From positions 32,449,930 through 32,513,929 of the forward strand of contig CM034549.1 in the NCBI GenBank assembly GCA_020055645.1: 64,000 nt of DNA, given 5' to 3'. Position 1 is the stretch's first letter, and each line of letters opens with the position of its first letter. A program made the position numbers and the translations under genes. The DNA comes from Tomocerus qinae (Eukaryota; Arthropoda; Collembola; Entomobryomorpha; Tomoceridae). Positions 1 through 12,765 of the stretch are shown here, piece by piece. The notes beneath the pieces were generated by a model. That model was given only the letters and a program-made list of their open reading frames with translations, had not been told where the DNA came from and did not search any database.

Positions 1-1165
1 GATATCCCTTCCTTTGCATAGCACTACTTACAAAACAATGTTATTTATCTCATCTCTCAATCTTTCTTACCTATTTACACAATAGAGTGTGTACATTATA
101 ATTGTTGACTCTAGTTTTACTTAGATTTTCTTGTTCGTAGTCAGACAGTTTGAGTTTGATGTGATTAATTCAACATTAGCATATGATTAAATATAATGTT
201 TAGATCCATATCCACTATAAATATAAGGCAATAAATGATGAAGTAATAATTTAATATACTTGCTTCCTTATGTAGGTCATAAACATATTTTGCTGTTATC
301 CGACAAGCGTTGGGTACAAGAAAATAAGATTGTTGTTGTGCTTCCTCTATAAGAAATAGAATCGTGTACTGCACAAAGTAATAAACTGACGAACCTTTGT
401 GTTTACTGTTTACAGTAAAGTTATAAAAAGTAAAGTTTGGTGCCCAAGTTTGTTCTAAGATTTCTTAAACTGGATCTGTTTTTGTAGATATGGAAGTTCT
501 AATATCAAAGTAATATTATTTTCTCTATTTTTCCCTCTTTGTTAAAAATATTGTTGTTTTCCTTGGGGAGTTTTGAGGATTTTCTCACAATCAGGGGGAT
601 TGACAGTGAATTGTTTGTGAGTGGAGATCTGAGAGAGAAGATGGTAAACAACTCTGGCTCATTGTGTCGAGTGGTTGGAGAGGATTGGATTAGATTGTTT
701 GTGTGCCACTGCCACTGATCATGAATTTCCTTTCTAAAGTCACCATATCATATTAAATGGGATGAAACAAACAAAAACAAGTTAGGTAGTGTTGTTGACA
801 ACTCTGCAAGGAGACGAATGGCTAATCAATAGAATGGAGTAACTACACTGCACTAGTAGTGAGTAAGCTCAGTAGAAACTCGAGCACTATACGGTGGAAT
901 TGGCTAGAATAATCTTCTTCGGTTCCGTCTCCTTTCCCCCGACTTGGCTTCATTTCCCATTTTGTTGGCATTATCAAATCTTTATGTGGTCTCTAGTAAC
1001 TTGTACCTATATTCCTGCTATATTGGTGTACTGTGTTATAATGGGTGAGCTTTCTTGTAATGATGTATTAGCAGACACTAGATGCTTTAGTTGTTCCCGA
1101 GAGAACTCGTGTATTTGCATATCTACAGACACTGCCTACCCACAAGTTTCCTTTGCAATTGAAAG
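1..1165. other. No recognised feature
   Basis: AT-rich sequence left of the repeat cluster. I see no exon with PH-domain similarity and no RNA gene. Confidence 0.6.
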
Positions 1166-1249
1166 CTGGTACCGCTGGTGGAAAAACCTTGGAAACCTGG
1201 TAACCAGGTTTCCAGTAAATTTTCGGGGAGGGTAAAAATTTAGTATTAA

Positions 1250-1420
1250 ATAATAAGGAAAAAGGAAAAAATAAGTAAAAAATACGAAATAATAAGTAAG
1301 AAAGACGAAAACATAAGTAAGAAAGACAAAAAAATAAGTAAGAAAGACGAAAAAACAAGTAAGAAAAACGAAAAATAAGAAAGAAAGACGAAAAATAAGT
1401 AAGATATAAGAAAATAAATA
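1250..1420. repeat. Purine-rich tandem repeat, about 20-bp unit
   Basis: Six or seven degenerate copies of a unit close to ATAAGTAAGAAAGACGAAAA lie inside the MITE-like element. A decayed continuation (GTAAGAAAGACAAA, then AGGAAGAAAGGCAAAA) appears at about 1668-1700, on the other side of the nested insert. This suggests the tract was once continuous. It creates an artefactual open frame on the minus strand. Confidence 0.8.
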
Positions 1421-1424
1421 TGAA

Positions 1425-1661
1425 CGTATTGAGGGGGTCTTTTACGGGTTGAAGTTCCCCCTCCCCTCTCCCTGAAATCCAAGCAAAAAGGATTTCTTTC
1501 TCAGAAAGGGAAAAAATTTCGCGCTCCGCGCAATTATCTGCCATTTTTGAGTCTTTTTCTTCAAAAACATACCAAAAATTTTCGCGCCACGCGCGAATAT
1601 ATATCAGAAAATATTATCTATTTGAAATGTTAGCCCCTCCAGAAACTCAGTTCTGACTACG
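1425..1661. mobile_element. Nested copy of the CG-hairpin small element
   Basis: This segment resembles 2105-2352 along its whole length: GTATTGAGGGGGT at the left, GAAATCCAAG at 1474-1483, two CG hairpins (CGCGCTCCGCGC at 1520 and CGCGCCACGCGCG at 1583), and TAGCCCCTCC near the right end. It interrupts the tandem tract of the outer element, so it probably inserted later. The boundaries are approximate and no target duplication is recognisable. Confidence 0.65.
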
Positions 1662-1815
1662 TGCTTGTAAGAAAGACAAATTAATTAGGAAGAAAGGCAA
1701 AAGCATGTGAAAAATTCGAAAATTAAGTATCAGGGATTTTTTAAAGCCAATCAGTGAATTTTTTGGCTATATCAGGTTTCCAGTGAGAAAAAGTTTTTTC
1801 CACCAGCGGCTGGTA

Positions 1816-2095
1816 CTTACAGTAATTGTAACCCAATATATAAAGTATAAATGGGGTCATACGGGACTATTATTATTCGGATAAAACAGACACACTGTGT
1901 AATACTTTGTATTACTAAAACAAGTTTTGCGGAGGTTACCCACAGACTAAGTCTTTTACAGAAAGGCAATAAAATAAACTTTGTCAATACACAAAATTCC
2001 AAGAGTTTATGAAACTTTGATGTGGGTATGTAATTGACAGTTTATAATCACTCTCTGGGATTAGGACAGCTGTCCATAAACATTTATAAAGATAA
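1816..2095. other. Spacer between two small mobile elements
   Basis: AT-rich sequence with no recognised feature, lying between the MITE-like element and the CG-hairpin element. Confidence 0.5.
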
Positions 2096-2361
2096 GCCCT
2101 GGCTCAAGGCTGTATTGAGGGGGTGGGCTTTGGGGGCTAAAGCCCCCCCCGAAATCCAAGAAAAAAGGAAAATTTTTTTCAAAATACCAAAAAATTTCGC
2201 GCTTCGCGCGATTTTATGTGATTTTTAGGCTATTTTTGACTCATTTTAGACAAAATAAGCCAAAAATTTTCGCGCTTCGCGCGATTATGCCTAATAGATA
2301 TTGTCCTATGATATCATAGCCCCCACCGAAATCGATTTCTAAATACAGTACTGCCCTGGCT
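2096..2361. mobile_element. CG-hairpin small element with 9-bp direct repeats
   Basis: The 248-bp segment 2105-2352 is bounded by GCCCTGGCT at 2096-2104 and 2353-2361, a likely 9-bp target duplication. Its ends share short inverted similarity (CTGTATTGAG against the complement of CTAAATACAG, 9 of 10). Inside are a GGGGGCT/AGCCCCC hairpin near 2132-2150 and two identical CGCGCTTCGCGCG hairpins at 2198 and 2271. Nine-bp duplications are typical of Mutator-like elements, but no coding sequence supports that assignment. It is the same family as the nested copy at 1425-1661. Confidence 0.7.
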
Positions 2362-5300
2362 GCTACAAGACGATGTTTGTTGAGGTATCATCGGATGATT
2401 AGACAAGTAACCTGCAAACATGTCGATATAGTGGTTTAGGTACTGTTTAGGTACTAGCATTTCTGTAATTACATTATTACATAAGAAGTTTTATTATTTC
2501 TTAAAAGAAAATTGAATTTACGTGTGAGTGTTTAGGAGCAAGGCGAAAAGGGGACAGTTTGACTTGATTGTAGCTAGTCAAGTCTGTCATTTGAAGTGAG
2601 GCAGAAAAGAAGTAGGCGAGGAATTCAAACATGGAGAGACATTAAGAGATCTTGGTTTCGTGGGTTTTATTTCGAGTGGGTTGGCTGTGGCAAACAAGGC
2701 AAGACAACGTTACTGCTTTGGCAATTGGTCCTGTTATGTTATCTGATAATGATTAGTGAAGTGGATGCTGTAAACTTTTTAAACCTTAAGTGACTTTAGT
2801 TAAAATCAGATGAGTTGAGATATTTGTTTGTTGCTTAAATATTTGCAGGGCAATTGTTTTTAGCGCATGCTTTGTAAAAGCTTGTATTAAGTGTGTAGGC
2901 CCTAGGCACTTTCTTTGTACATAAATACACTTAATGTACAGTAAGGTAAGTGGTTTATGTACAAAAATCTGATTAATATATTAAGTTTTAATTGCTTATT
3001 TTGCTATTACATTAAGTACGTAATGGACTAGGTAGGTTAAACACAAAATAAAGTTCACACACGAATACAATGTCATTTCAGATCGTCGCATGCAGAAGCG
3101 TAGTATATAGGCCATAATGTGTGGCCTATGTAGCTATGTATAACATTTTAAACTTGTTTTGTTTCGATCTCTGTTATAAATAATATTGTTAGGCACGGCG
3201 CGGTGGAGAATTGCGATTCTTCGAGATATGATTGCATATTAAAACATGTGCTGCAGTAGTGTATATAAATGGAATATGTCTCATTCTATTTTCCTATTTA
3301 TGTTTGCTAAAGTGTTTACTATGTCAGTTAGTAGCACCTAAATGTTTGTGTGCTACTTATAGCCGAGCTCGAAGAAAACAGGAAAGTTCTTAAATAAGCA
3401 TCAGATATTCTTGCTTGCATAGCATATACGTTTGTGTAAAATGCTCGTTACTTGTTCTGTCATGCTAAGTAATTTAATGAGGTTTGTTATTGTGTATTAG
3501 ATATTTAATATGAAGAACGTAGTATACGGAGGAGATGTGATGCAATGTATAATAATAATAATTACATACACAGAGAGCAGTGCATGTTCTATGGCTCTAT
3601 TGTTTTCTATTGATTTTTTGAAACAGCGTTGTTGTTTCATGTTTGTGGTGCTTAACCGCTGCTAGTAAGTATATATAGTACCTAATCGAAGAAATTAGAT
3701 ATTCCTTTGATTGTACTATTTGTTGATGTATGCTAGGTTCCTTTCAATTCATCACTAACAGAATGCAATAATAACAACCTCACCGTAAGTTGGTGCAAAA
3801 TTCCTTTGTTTATAACAAATAAAGAGCTTTCTTTATACATTGGTTGGTATGTAATCTAATAGAATGTGGATTGGTCATGATTGAGTTAGTAGCATGTGTC
3901 TGAGTGTTGTTTTTCTTATTGTTAGCAAAGGGAAGGCTCCTCCTATACCGAGTTGTTTGGTAGTTATTTGTTTGGCCGTGTTCCTGTACTGTCCATCATA
4001 TCAGTGAAAACAAAACAAAAATAAAATGTACTTGGGATTGATTAGAATGTGATAGTGATAGGTAGGACTTGAAAGGCTATAGCAATTCATATCTCGAGAA
4101 TTTGAAAAGGGATGGATGAATGGGAAGCAACCGTTTGATATGGATGAAAGATTATCTCAAGTGAATGTCTCAATATTTTCCTTTTGCATAGATCTCTTCG
4201 TTTATAATGTATATAGACGCAAGCAAACTATTATGAGTGCATTTAATAGCATAGTAGATGCATACCAGTATTTAATATTTGTATTGCGCCATGTTACAAG
4301 GTAGTAATAATAAGTAGGTATAATATGTTTTGTTTTTCTCGCTTGATTGCCTGTAATTAGTAATTAGTTCTAATTCCTAGAGGCTAATATTTATTGTGAT
4401 TTATCGTGCTATTTAGACTTACCAATTGCGTAAGTTCTTGAAGTCGAGTGTACCTTGAACAATGCAAATGATGATAAGTGACACTTTGGACTTATAAATA
4501 TACTATTACTAAGATAGAATGGTTGTCAGTATGCTTAAGGTCTAATGATATACACTTGCATGTGTGTTGGTAGCAGCAAGTGTTATGGTCATGGTACTTG
4601 CTCCATGTTCATTTGACTTTATCACCAAGTGTCAATAGCTGATAGAATGCGATGGCAGTATTACATGTGTTTGTAAATATTCTAGGAATTATAACCATTA
4701 AATCCAACACAGCTAGTAGAAACTGCTCTTGCCATTATATTCACTAATGATTGTCATGATCTATATTTCACTATTAAGTCAATACGAGTTATGCAGTAAA
4801 CAACTTTCCCCGTGATTGTTTTCGAAACGATATTAGCGGTTGTTGTTGATAATCTTTACATTGCACTGGTTGTAAACTGGAAATTGTGGTGTAAATTTTT
4901 ATCATTTCCGTCGTTTACTATTCATTAGTTACTAGAACAATTTCGGCTTAGCTATTACGTTATCATTTTCTTCTGTTTACAAATAACTGGAAAACAATTC
5001 TCTGTAAATGTGTAAGTAATGATGTGACATTGCTGTATCCATGCTTTGTATTCTGACTATATGGTTCCCAGTTCCATTCAAATTAATATGTAATCCCAGT
5101 TCACTGTGGTTTTGTTTTTCTGAAATATTATATTGTTGGGTTTTCAATTACGTTATGTAAATAAGTATAGGTTTTCTTATATAACTACATTAACCAGGAT
5201 TCCTTCCTAGTACAAACACACACTTGTGTAAGGCAAAGAAATTAATGTATCCTACTATTATTCTGTGTGATTATGCGATGGGTCGTTCAAAACCGCATAT

Positions 5301-8300
5301 TTATAAGAATGATTATAGGTTATGTCAGAATTTGACTTTCATATTTATTTTTCTATGAATTGCTTTTATTTGTTTTCTCGTTTTGTTCTGTTTTGATTGA
5401 TATATTATAGTTTCATTTTGGCAGCTCAGTACATTCTACTTGTATCACATACACTTGTAGTATATAAATGATGCTATATATATACATTACAGCCACTTGT
5501 CACTCGTCAGAGGTTTTGAGTATAACGAAACAGAGATAAGCAGTAACACTGGCCTGGTTAGGGCATAATCATTTTTATGGTTCTAGTCCGAAAAGAGTGC
5601 ATAATCGTCACTCAATCCATCCCCCTCTAAGTACAGTAAGTAGTATGGTGTAGTAGTAGTCTGAAAATGTTGTGACGACATTCATAAGCATTATAACAAG
5701 TATTACCGACAGAAGAGTAGAGATTGTGTGAATTCGTGGAATTCTTATTATCAATAACAAAGTTTAATCAGTATGTCAGCATAATTTGTATTTTGATAGC
5801 ACAATCAATAAAACAAAGCAAAACAATTGCTTAAAAATGTACTTATCTTTAGTGTGATGATGAAACTGAATTTATTGTTTAATGGCAATTTGCGTCATTG
5901 GTTTGTGCGATAAATAGCCATTTTACTGGGGGTGAAAACATGTCGGCATGTATTTGTGTATCTTTAGGCATTGGTTGTGTTCAACTTATTGTTTTGCTCA
6001 TTAATTTTATGCAACATGAATAATTAATATCGTCCCACATAAATGTAGTAAAAGATATTCATATCGAAATTACGAAGCGGAACCATGCAGTGTACGCATG
6101 GAGTAAATGAATTTATGAATCTGTGTTGATGTTTAGTATGTATCTATATCAATCAACAGCTTTTGTCTGATTCAATTAAACGGTTCAGCGACTGAGTTCT
6201 AGCCATAGCCAATGATGTTAGGCTAGGCAGTTGTTAAGATTCCATAATGCACCGCTAATATTATTAGTATCCATTGTATAACCATTCCCAGCCTCAGCCT
6301 GCAAACTAGCAAAACAAGTTCATATACATCCAATTCGACATTCGACAAACTTTTCTGCATGATGGGACGAAATTGTTTACAATATCTGGCATTACTGCGC
6401 ATTGACGTAGATTTTGGTGAGGTTACAGTCTAGTCCGCTCTTGTTGCTCTTCTGCTTTTCATTATTGTAGACTTCCACTTTCATTTGCAATTGTGAAATA
6501 TAATTATGTGCAAATAAATGCGCTCGTTGTTGTTAACTAACGGACAGACTGTGTGAATCTATAAGCCAAAAGCCTTTGTCCTGGGGCGAGTTAAAACAGA
6601 CAAACTGTTATTTTGTAATAAGAAAAACAAGCAAGAAATATCTCTTTATATAAATAAAACTGACACGAGAAAGTAGTTTTCATCAAATGAGAAATCATAA
6701 TGATTTGTAAATCATCTTCTAAGTGATGTTACTCTTGAAATACGAGTCTGCATAATAGAAATGTGCCCATCATCAATGGGTTTTTGTTATAACAATTACA
6801 TTGGTAATAGTAATACTATTAAAAATGAACTGGTCATAAGATTTCTTTACACATTCCTCCAAATGCTGGCAGAGTAAGCCGAATCAGGTTAACAATTTCA
6901 ATTGCAGTAGCGAAAATTTCGTGTTTCTATATAATTACCTGAATCTAATTGAGAAATTATAACTTGCCTGCTTAAATGTGCTGGATATTTAACGTTGATG
7001 ATAATTTTATCTTACCCGGGCAATTAATTGCTTTCACCAGCTCTTCTCTAAACGAGTTGGTATCATAAAATGGTTAAATGAAATAGTTTCCAGTCCTTTC
7101 CTTTTTAGACCTTGAAAATGCATGGTAAAGAATTTAATAGGTAATAATAATCAGAAGACTGTGATACCTATATATCAATTTTTGTGTTTTGTAGTACACG
7201 TAGTATTTATAACATACATAATACATATAATATCTTGACTTGAGATTGACAACCTATGTTCTTTCAATGAATGAATATTCCTGCTCCATATTCGATACAG
7301 TTACGAGAGGTTCTGCCAAATTTTTAACTTGTAGTCGTTACAGCGTGGACAAGAGTTAGCAAGGTCATTCGAAACACATTAGGTAGTAACAGAATTGGAT
7401 TGGCAGCGGCAAAGAAAATCAACACACGTACTGATCTGAATAATATTAGCTCCATTACGTTTTTGTATTGATGTTGTTACAAGCAAAAAACATCACTGTA
7501 TTTAATTATAGATAAGAAATAATGAATACGAATTATTTTTTTGAAATATATTTTTGATGTGTAAAGTCATGTCAAGTAAAGTGGCTAGATAGATAGATAG
7601 ATTGATATTGACTTTATGATAGCGACTTGGGGAGCGACTCCTCCTTGCACAATATATTTACTGAATTGCGACTTTGTGAGCGTGTTTTTGATTTTATATT
7701 CTATATTTGGCTCCAGGCGATCAGTCTTGTCGAATTTGACAGGAATCATGAATATGGAATGAATGTTGGTTGTGTTTGTGGTTGAATATAAAAATACATA
7801 CCAAGGATCACCTTTTTGATTTCAAGAATGTCAAGAAAGTTGGTAAATGTATTTTGGTTAGCACTACTACTATATGCTTAGATAAACAAAGTCACAAAAA
7901 GTGGAAATGGTCGTAAGTGTTTTTGTATCCAATGTGGTTGGGTTTTTGAGTGTGTGCTGTGCACTCCCTTAAAGAGTGTAAAAATTGATATTATTAGCGA
8001 GTAGTGAGTGAGTGAGTATAGGTTGCAGTTTATATTATTTCGTGTTATGCAACGAGTTGACTATGCATGGTTGTAAAGTATTTAGTTTGCGATAGAATAT
8101 TCTGGCAAAGGTATTTATATATTCAGTGGAGTATGTACATACATCGAGTTTAATTGGGTTTTATTATGTATAATGTATAGGCTGTGAGAAATAGTGTAGA
8201 CGACAGGAGTTGACTTTAAATATAGGGCATTAGATGTCTACCTACTAGTCCCCATATACAGATACACATAATTTGGTTTACGTAACGTGTAGATGAGGCT

Positions 8301-11300
8301 TATCTAGAAAGAAAGGATCTCGTTACATATATCTTGTGGTTGGATATTGAGCAAGATTTCTTTTGCCTGTTTAAACTGCTCGAGTTCAGTTCAATCGGTG
8401 TGGCTAATCCTTCGCTTACTTGAAACTACTTGGTAGTTACTGGATGTGTTTGCATTTGTACGTACATATGTATCTCTATAGTATCAGAGCATCATTATCT
8501 GAGATTGCAGATAGGCAGGCAGCTCCATACGTGCCTCAGAATACATAGTACATTCCTTCTTTACTCGAGATTTTGGTTGGCTGCTAATTTTGCACTGTCG
8601 CCTTTCTGTCGGCATGCTACTATTCTAATTGTTAGTCAAGACACTTTCTTTTCTATTGGAATAATAATAGGTATCTAAATGGTAAATACTATCCCGCTAT
8701 GCATGCACTCCCCTAACACAAGAAATAAAAACACTTTCCTAAACTATTATTTATAAACTGAAATTATTTAAGTAGAAACAATAGATTAAGTTGGTTTTGT
8801 GAGAAGGGGCAATGTGCATTTGTCCTATATCAAAGTATCTGCAATATTGCCAATACTGGTATCTGCTCTGGTTTAATAGAAATGTCTCTAGTACATTGTC
8901 CTGTTGTCTTTGCCTTGCCGTTGTGTTGAGTTTAGCGTACTCAGAATGCCTAATAATACTTATCTACATTGTGTATGTGCCTATATCTGTCGCCTGTGCT
9001 TAAAATAATAGTGCGAGAGATAGCGAGTTATTCTGCTCTCTCCATAAAAAGCAACAGTAATGACGAATTCGGTCCGTGAATTGTTCGCTGGTGATTTACA
9101 CACTCATTTGTTTTGTCGCTGGTTCCAATGGGCCGACCGAGGGAACTAAAGCTTACATTTTTTGTCTGGGTCTAGTTCTGCTCTCGAAAAAATATCGTTT
9201 AAGAAAATAGGATGATGAGCTGTTGTGTGGTGGACGAAAAAATGACATGGCTGTGACAGTAGTAGAGAGAGAGTCGGCGGAGTGTATGATTCTATTCCTG
9301 TCCTCCCAGATAGACTCTCTACATCTATGAAACACAATTGCAGATTTTTATTTGTTTGTGTTGGTATATATCTATAAATATTGTACAAGTAATGATATAA
9401 TAATGATGAGTTTGAGTAACATGTAAGAAGAGCCGTGCGAGACGAGAAAAACAAGTGATGCCATCCTATTAAGCTACGTCCTTGCTGAGGAACTTGAAAC
9501 TGAAACTTATTGCGTTATTTAACTTGTTTGTTTTTTGTCTGCGCATTAAACTATTTTCGCTTGACATTTGGAAGCGGATATGAAACTAAAATTAGAGTTG
9601 CATAACTCAGTGTATAATGCATTGCATTGTGTATAACAGCCTTTGGTTTATTCCTTTATTGTTATGTAAACGGAAAATGTAGTGTATAATGAGAGTAGGC
9701 AGTGATCAGTAACGCTAATGCTCTCGTCAGTCTCATCTCTAGACAGTGTAGAGCTGAAGACAATTTGAGGAAGGAAGCGAGCCAGAAGAACTGCAGTCAG
9801 GTACATCGTACATACATTTAGCCTAGATTTACCAATCTAAACTTTTTTGTACATGGAGAGCGATTAGGAACTACATGGATCCTCGTACACACAGAGAGAA
9901 AGGAAACATTAATAGTGGAATAAACAAAAATAGTACACTTTTGGTTGCAGACTAATGTGAGACGAGGAGACAGACTCAAAAAATTGGACAGACTCCTAAA
10001 ATTCTCTACGAACAAAGAGAGTGGAAATATTTTAATGCCGATACTGCCTTTGCCTATATGCGTTGTTTTCCTATTATTTTCCCTTTTTGCTTGGCTGTGT
10101 AATTTTTGCCCCACTCTAGATTATTCTGGTTTCACTCGCGGTTCCTGAATTATTTCGTTAGTTGCATTGTATGATGTGCATATAGACAATTGGAGTAGAC
10201 AAAGTCAGAAAAAGGATTGTTATTGCAGACAGAGTTTTATTTTTACAGAATATTCTCTTTAGAATACAGAGCATCCTTATACTTTGTTGTGATATCGTCT
10301 GCCTTGTTATCTATCTCGTCAAACTGCATATTATGCCTAACCTAATGTAACCTCGACGGAATACGGATACAGTAGAGCACTTAATTAGGATATTCATACT
10401 TGTACAGGTACATGTAGGAGTACTTAGCTTTTGTTTGTTAACTTTTTGAACTTACCTTTATTTAAAATATACAATTATTTGCAGTAGGCGAGGCTTGAAA
10501 TATTTGTGGTTGGTTGGTATGTATTGATGACTTGACTGGCGAGTATCGAGTAGATTTGCATACCTACTCTACTGTATGCTGTTACAATGTTGTTTTACAT
10601 AAGCTGTATAGAAATGACCTTCAGAAAAATGGTTGAAAATATTTGCAGATCATTTCCATATGCTTGGAGTGATGTATAAAATCATTAATAGTCTGGTTTA
10701 GCACTAAGGGTAGGTGGACGGATAAGTAAAGTGAGGTGAGGGAAGGTAAGGATATTGCTAATATCTTGTTATTTAAGTTTCAGCTGCTTCACATCGAGTC
10801 AACTGAATCTGAGGTGGATAGGTAGGCAACACTCTACTATATATTATAGCTACTACTGTAATCCTGCTGATTGGACTATATCGTTATAGTGTAAATAATA
10901 TATTATGTACAGCTTAACATTGTCTGCATGCATCTCACACGTTAGATATCCATGTCGGTATATTATAATACAAGCATACTCCCAAGTTGTACTGTATCTC
11001 CTATGCCTAACATGATTCGCACATCAGTTCAGTTGCTGTTGTGTATTTTTTGCAAAGAGAAGACAAGGATTGCATTCTTTGCCTCATGAAAGTGTGTTGG
11101 CCTAGCATGGTTATGAAGGCGAAGGTAGTTCTCAATAACAAATAATAATATAAGTTGTAGGATGTTCGTATTATGCGTTGTACTTAGATAGCCATGTACT
11201 TCTGCCTCTATATCGTACTGATTTAATGTATCCGTTGTAGGCACTTTTAATGCAAGCAAACATCTACATAGATTGTATTTAATATCAAGTACATAAAATC

Positions 11301-12407
11301 GTAAGAAAGGAAAAAGTCGCTTCGAGTTTCGTCATTTGTTTGTCAGATAATCCAACTAGTAACACTGCAGAGGAATAGGAATGAGTAGGTAGGTAGCTTG
11401 CTTGCGCAGGTAGGCTAAAGCAGGTAAATAAATTGAGGGAATGGTGTATGTCTGTATATATCTATGCACAGTGCTTTATAACTGCACCTCGCAACAATAA
11501 CCTACCACAGGGAGTGCTTGTTGTTTTCTAGAGAAGCTGATAAAACCTTGAATTTTTTAGATAATAGTGTTTTGAAGGCATTGTGCATTGCGTTAGATTA
11601 TATAGCCTGTCTATGTGCCCATACATTTTATGGATTTGTTTTCTGAACACTGTCTGTTTATTGTTAGTGGCACTGTCTGTTTTTCTGTTCTCACCCTGTG
11701 CATGTAAAGCAACGCAACTTCTCCACTTAATAATGCATAATATTATCAGTGTGGACTACCTACTAAATAGTACTGTCACTGTCAATACTCACTCGGGCTG
11801 TAGAGCCACAAATATTATCAATAATATAATAGGTTGCACAAAAATTGAAACTTAATGTAGTGCACCATCCAAAATACATGCTCGATTCTATTTGCTGACG
11901 GCCAACAACGATTATGTACAGGCGACTGAATAACAAACGATTTTATGCTCAATCAATGTACAGGCTAGATAATGGAAAACATATTACATTTATTTGGCTA
12001 TCTACAAATACATCCTATTTACATATTCTATTTTCTATACTCAAATAAAACACACACATGTGGGATTGAGTTGAGTAGCATATTAGTCTATGTCTGTCTA
12101 GTGGATGTATAAATATGTATGTACATAATAATTATTTATGATTAGTTTGATTAGTGCTACTTTAGTATCTCAACATGTATGTGTATATTGTTACAGTACA
12201 GCACTCATTTTGTGTAGAAAACCGAAGACAAAGACTCGACTAAATTGTAGAGCACATTTGCGCGGAATGAGATGATAATGATATTTGTGCCAATTGGTGT
12301 ATACAGATATAAAGTACTTTGTTTTCGAAAGATGTTTTTCTGTGTATGATTGATATGGCGTGCTATGTGTATAAGTTGTTTTCACGTTCTTGTTTTTTTC
12401 ATTGCAG
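2362..12407. other. Non-coding DNA upstream of the first visible IRS exon
   Basis: About 10 kb of AT-rich sequence, probably an IRS intron because the exon at 12408 opens in mid-codon. I looked for the missing PH start (a FFVL-type strand and a LEYY-type motif with a phase-2 donor) and found none. Open frames here are short, without domains. A LINE-like tail candidate near 7586-7690 is listed separately. Confidence 0.65.
7586..7690 (-). mobile_element. Possible LINE 3' end with TAGA tail
   Basis: On the minus strand a moderately GC-rich stretch (AGGAGGAGTCGCTCCCCAAG region) runs into ATAAAGTCAATATCAAT and then a (TCTA)n microsatellite (7586-7601 on +). A short unique end, an AATAAA-like word and a microsatellite tail is the usual appearance of CR1/L2-type LINE 3' fragments. 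No reverse transcriptase coding sequence is visible. It could simply be a microsatellite beside unrelated sequence. Confidence 0.3.
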
Positions 12408-12765
12408 GAGCATTGTTCTAAAAGCATGCTTCAATATCAGCCGAACCGAGTCAAAGTGCAAGTACTCTGTGGCCTTGCACACACACAATGACTGCGTCCG
12501 AATCGCTATGAATAGCGAGGATGAAATGAACGACTGGCTCCGGGTGATGAATTCCTTAGCGGGAGATGAAGAAGTGGAGGATGATGACTTGCCCACACAA
12601 ACCAAACCTCACTTTGAACATATTTGGCTTGTCACGGCTTTGAATAAAGGACTGGGGAGTAAAGAAAACATCCTTGGACCTTATCGACTCTGTCTTACTT
12701 CCAAAGAACTGACTTTACTCAAAGTTGGAACTCATGATCACAGTAATTCCGTTGTGAAATTCCCT
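12408..12765 (+). CDS. IRS: IRS exon: end of PH domain and first half of PTB
   Basis: The exon follows a T-rich tract and cag acceptor (AG at 12406-12407) and ends at a gtaagt donor (12766). It starts with the third base of a split codon, so the upstream exon supplies two bases. Its start reads SIVLKACFNISRTESK, matching the IRS1 stretch around the CFNI motif of the PH domain. The invariant PH C-helix tryptophan is in NDWLRVM. An acidic linker of about 18 residues (DEEVEDDDLP region) leads into the PTB strand HFEHIWLV and then GPYRLCLTSKELTLLK, close to the IRS1 GIYRLCLTSK segment. The PH-PTB linker is much shorter than in vertebrate IRS1. Confidence 0.95.

Larger units (their letters stand above)
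1166..1815. mobile_element. MITE-like element with terminal inverted repeats and 6-bp target duplication
   Basis: The termini are CCGCTGGTGGAAAAA at 1172-1186 and its exact complement at 1795-1809, with 18 of 19 bases matching when extended. Both ends are flanked directly by CTGGTA (1166-1171 and 1810-1815), a convincing target-site duplication. A GGAAACCTG block follows inside each end, and at the left end it forms an 11-bp-arm palindrome (1191-1213). The interior holds a roughly 20-bp tandem repeat and a second small element (about 1425-1661). There is no transposase, so it is non-autonomous. The superfamily is not assigned. Confidence 0.75.

Noticed and set aside
1068-1544. 158-codon minus-strand open frame rich in Phe/Leu/Ser/Tyr
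   Set aside because: It is a translation of the roughly 20-bp purine tandem repeat and nested element, so its periodic FRLSYLFF pattern is a by-product of the repeat.
2596-2793. Arg/Lys/Trp-rich 65-codon frame considered as the missing PH exon
   Set aside because: It lacks the PH strands (FFVL, LEYY) expected before CFNI, and has no suitable phase-2 donor at a plausible end.
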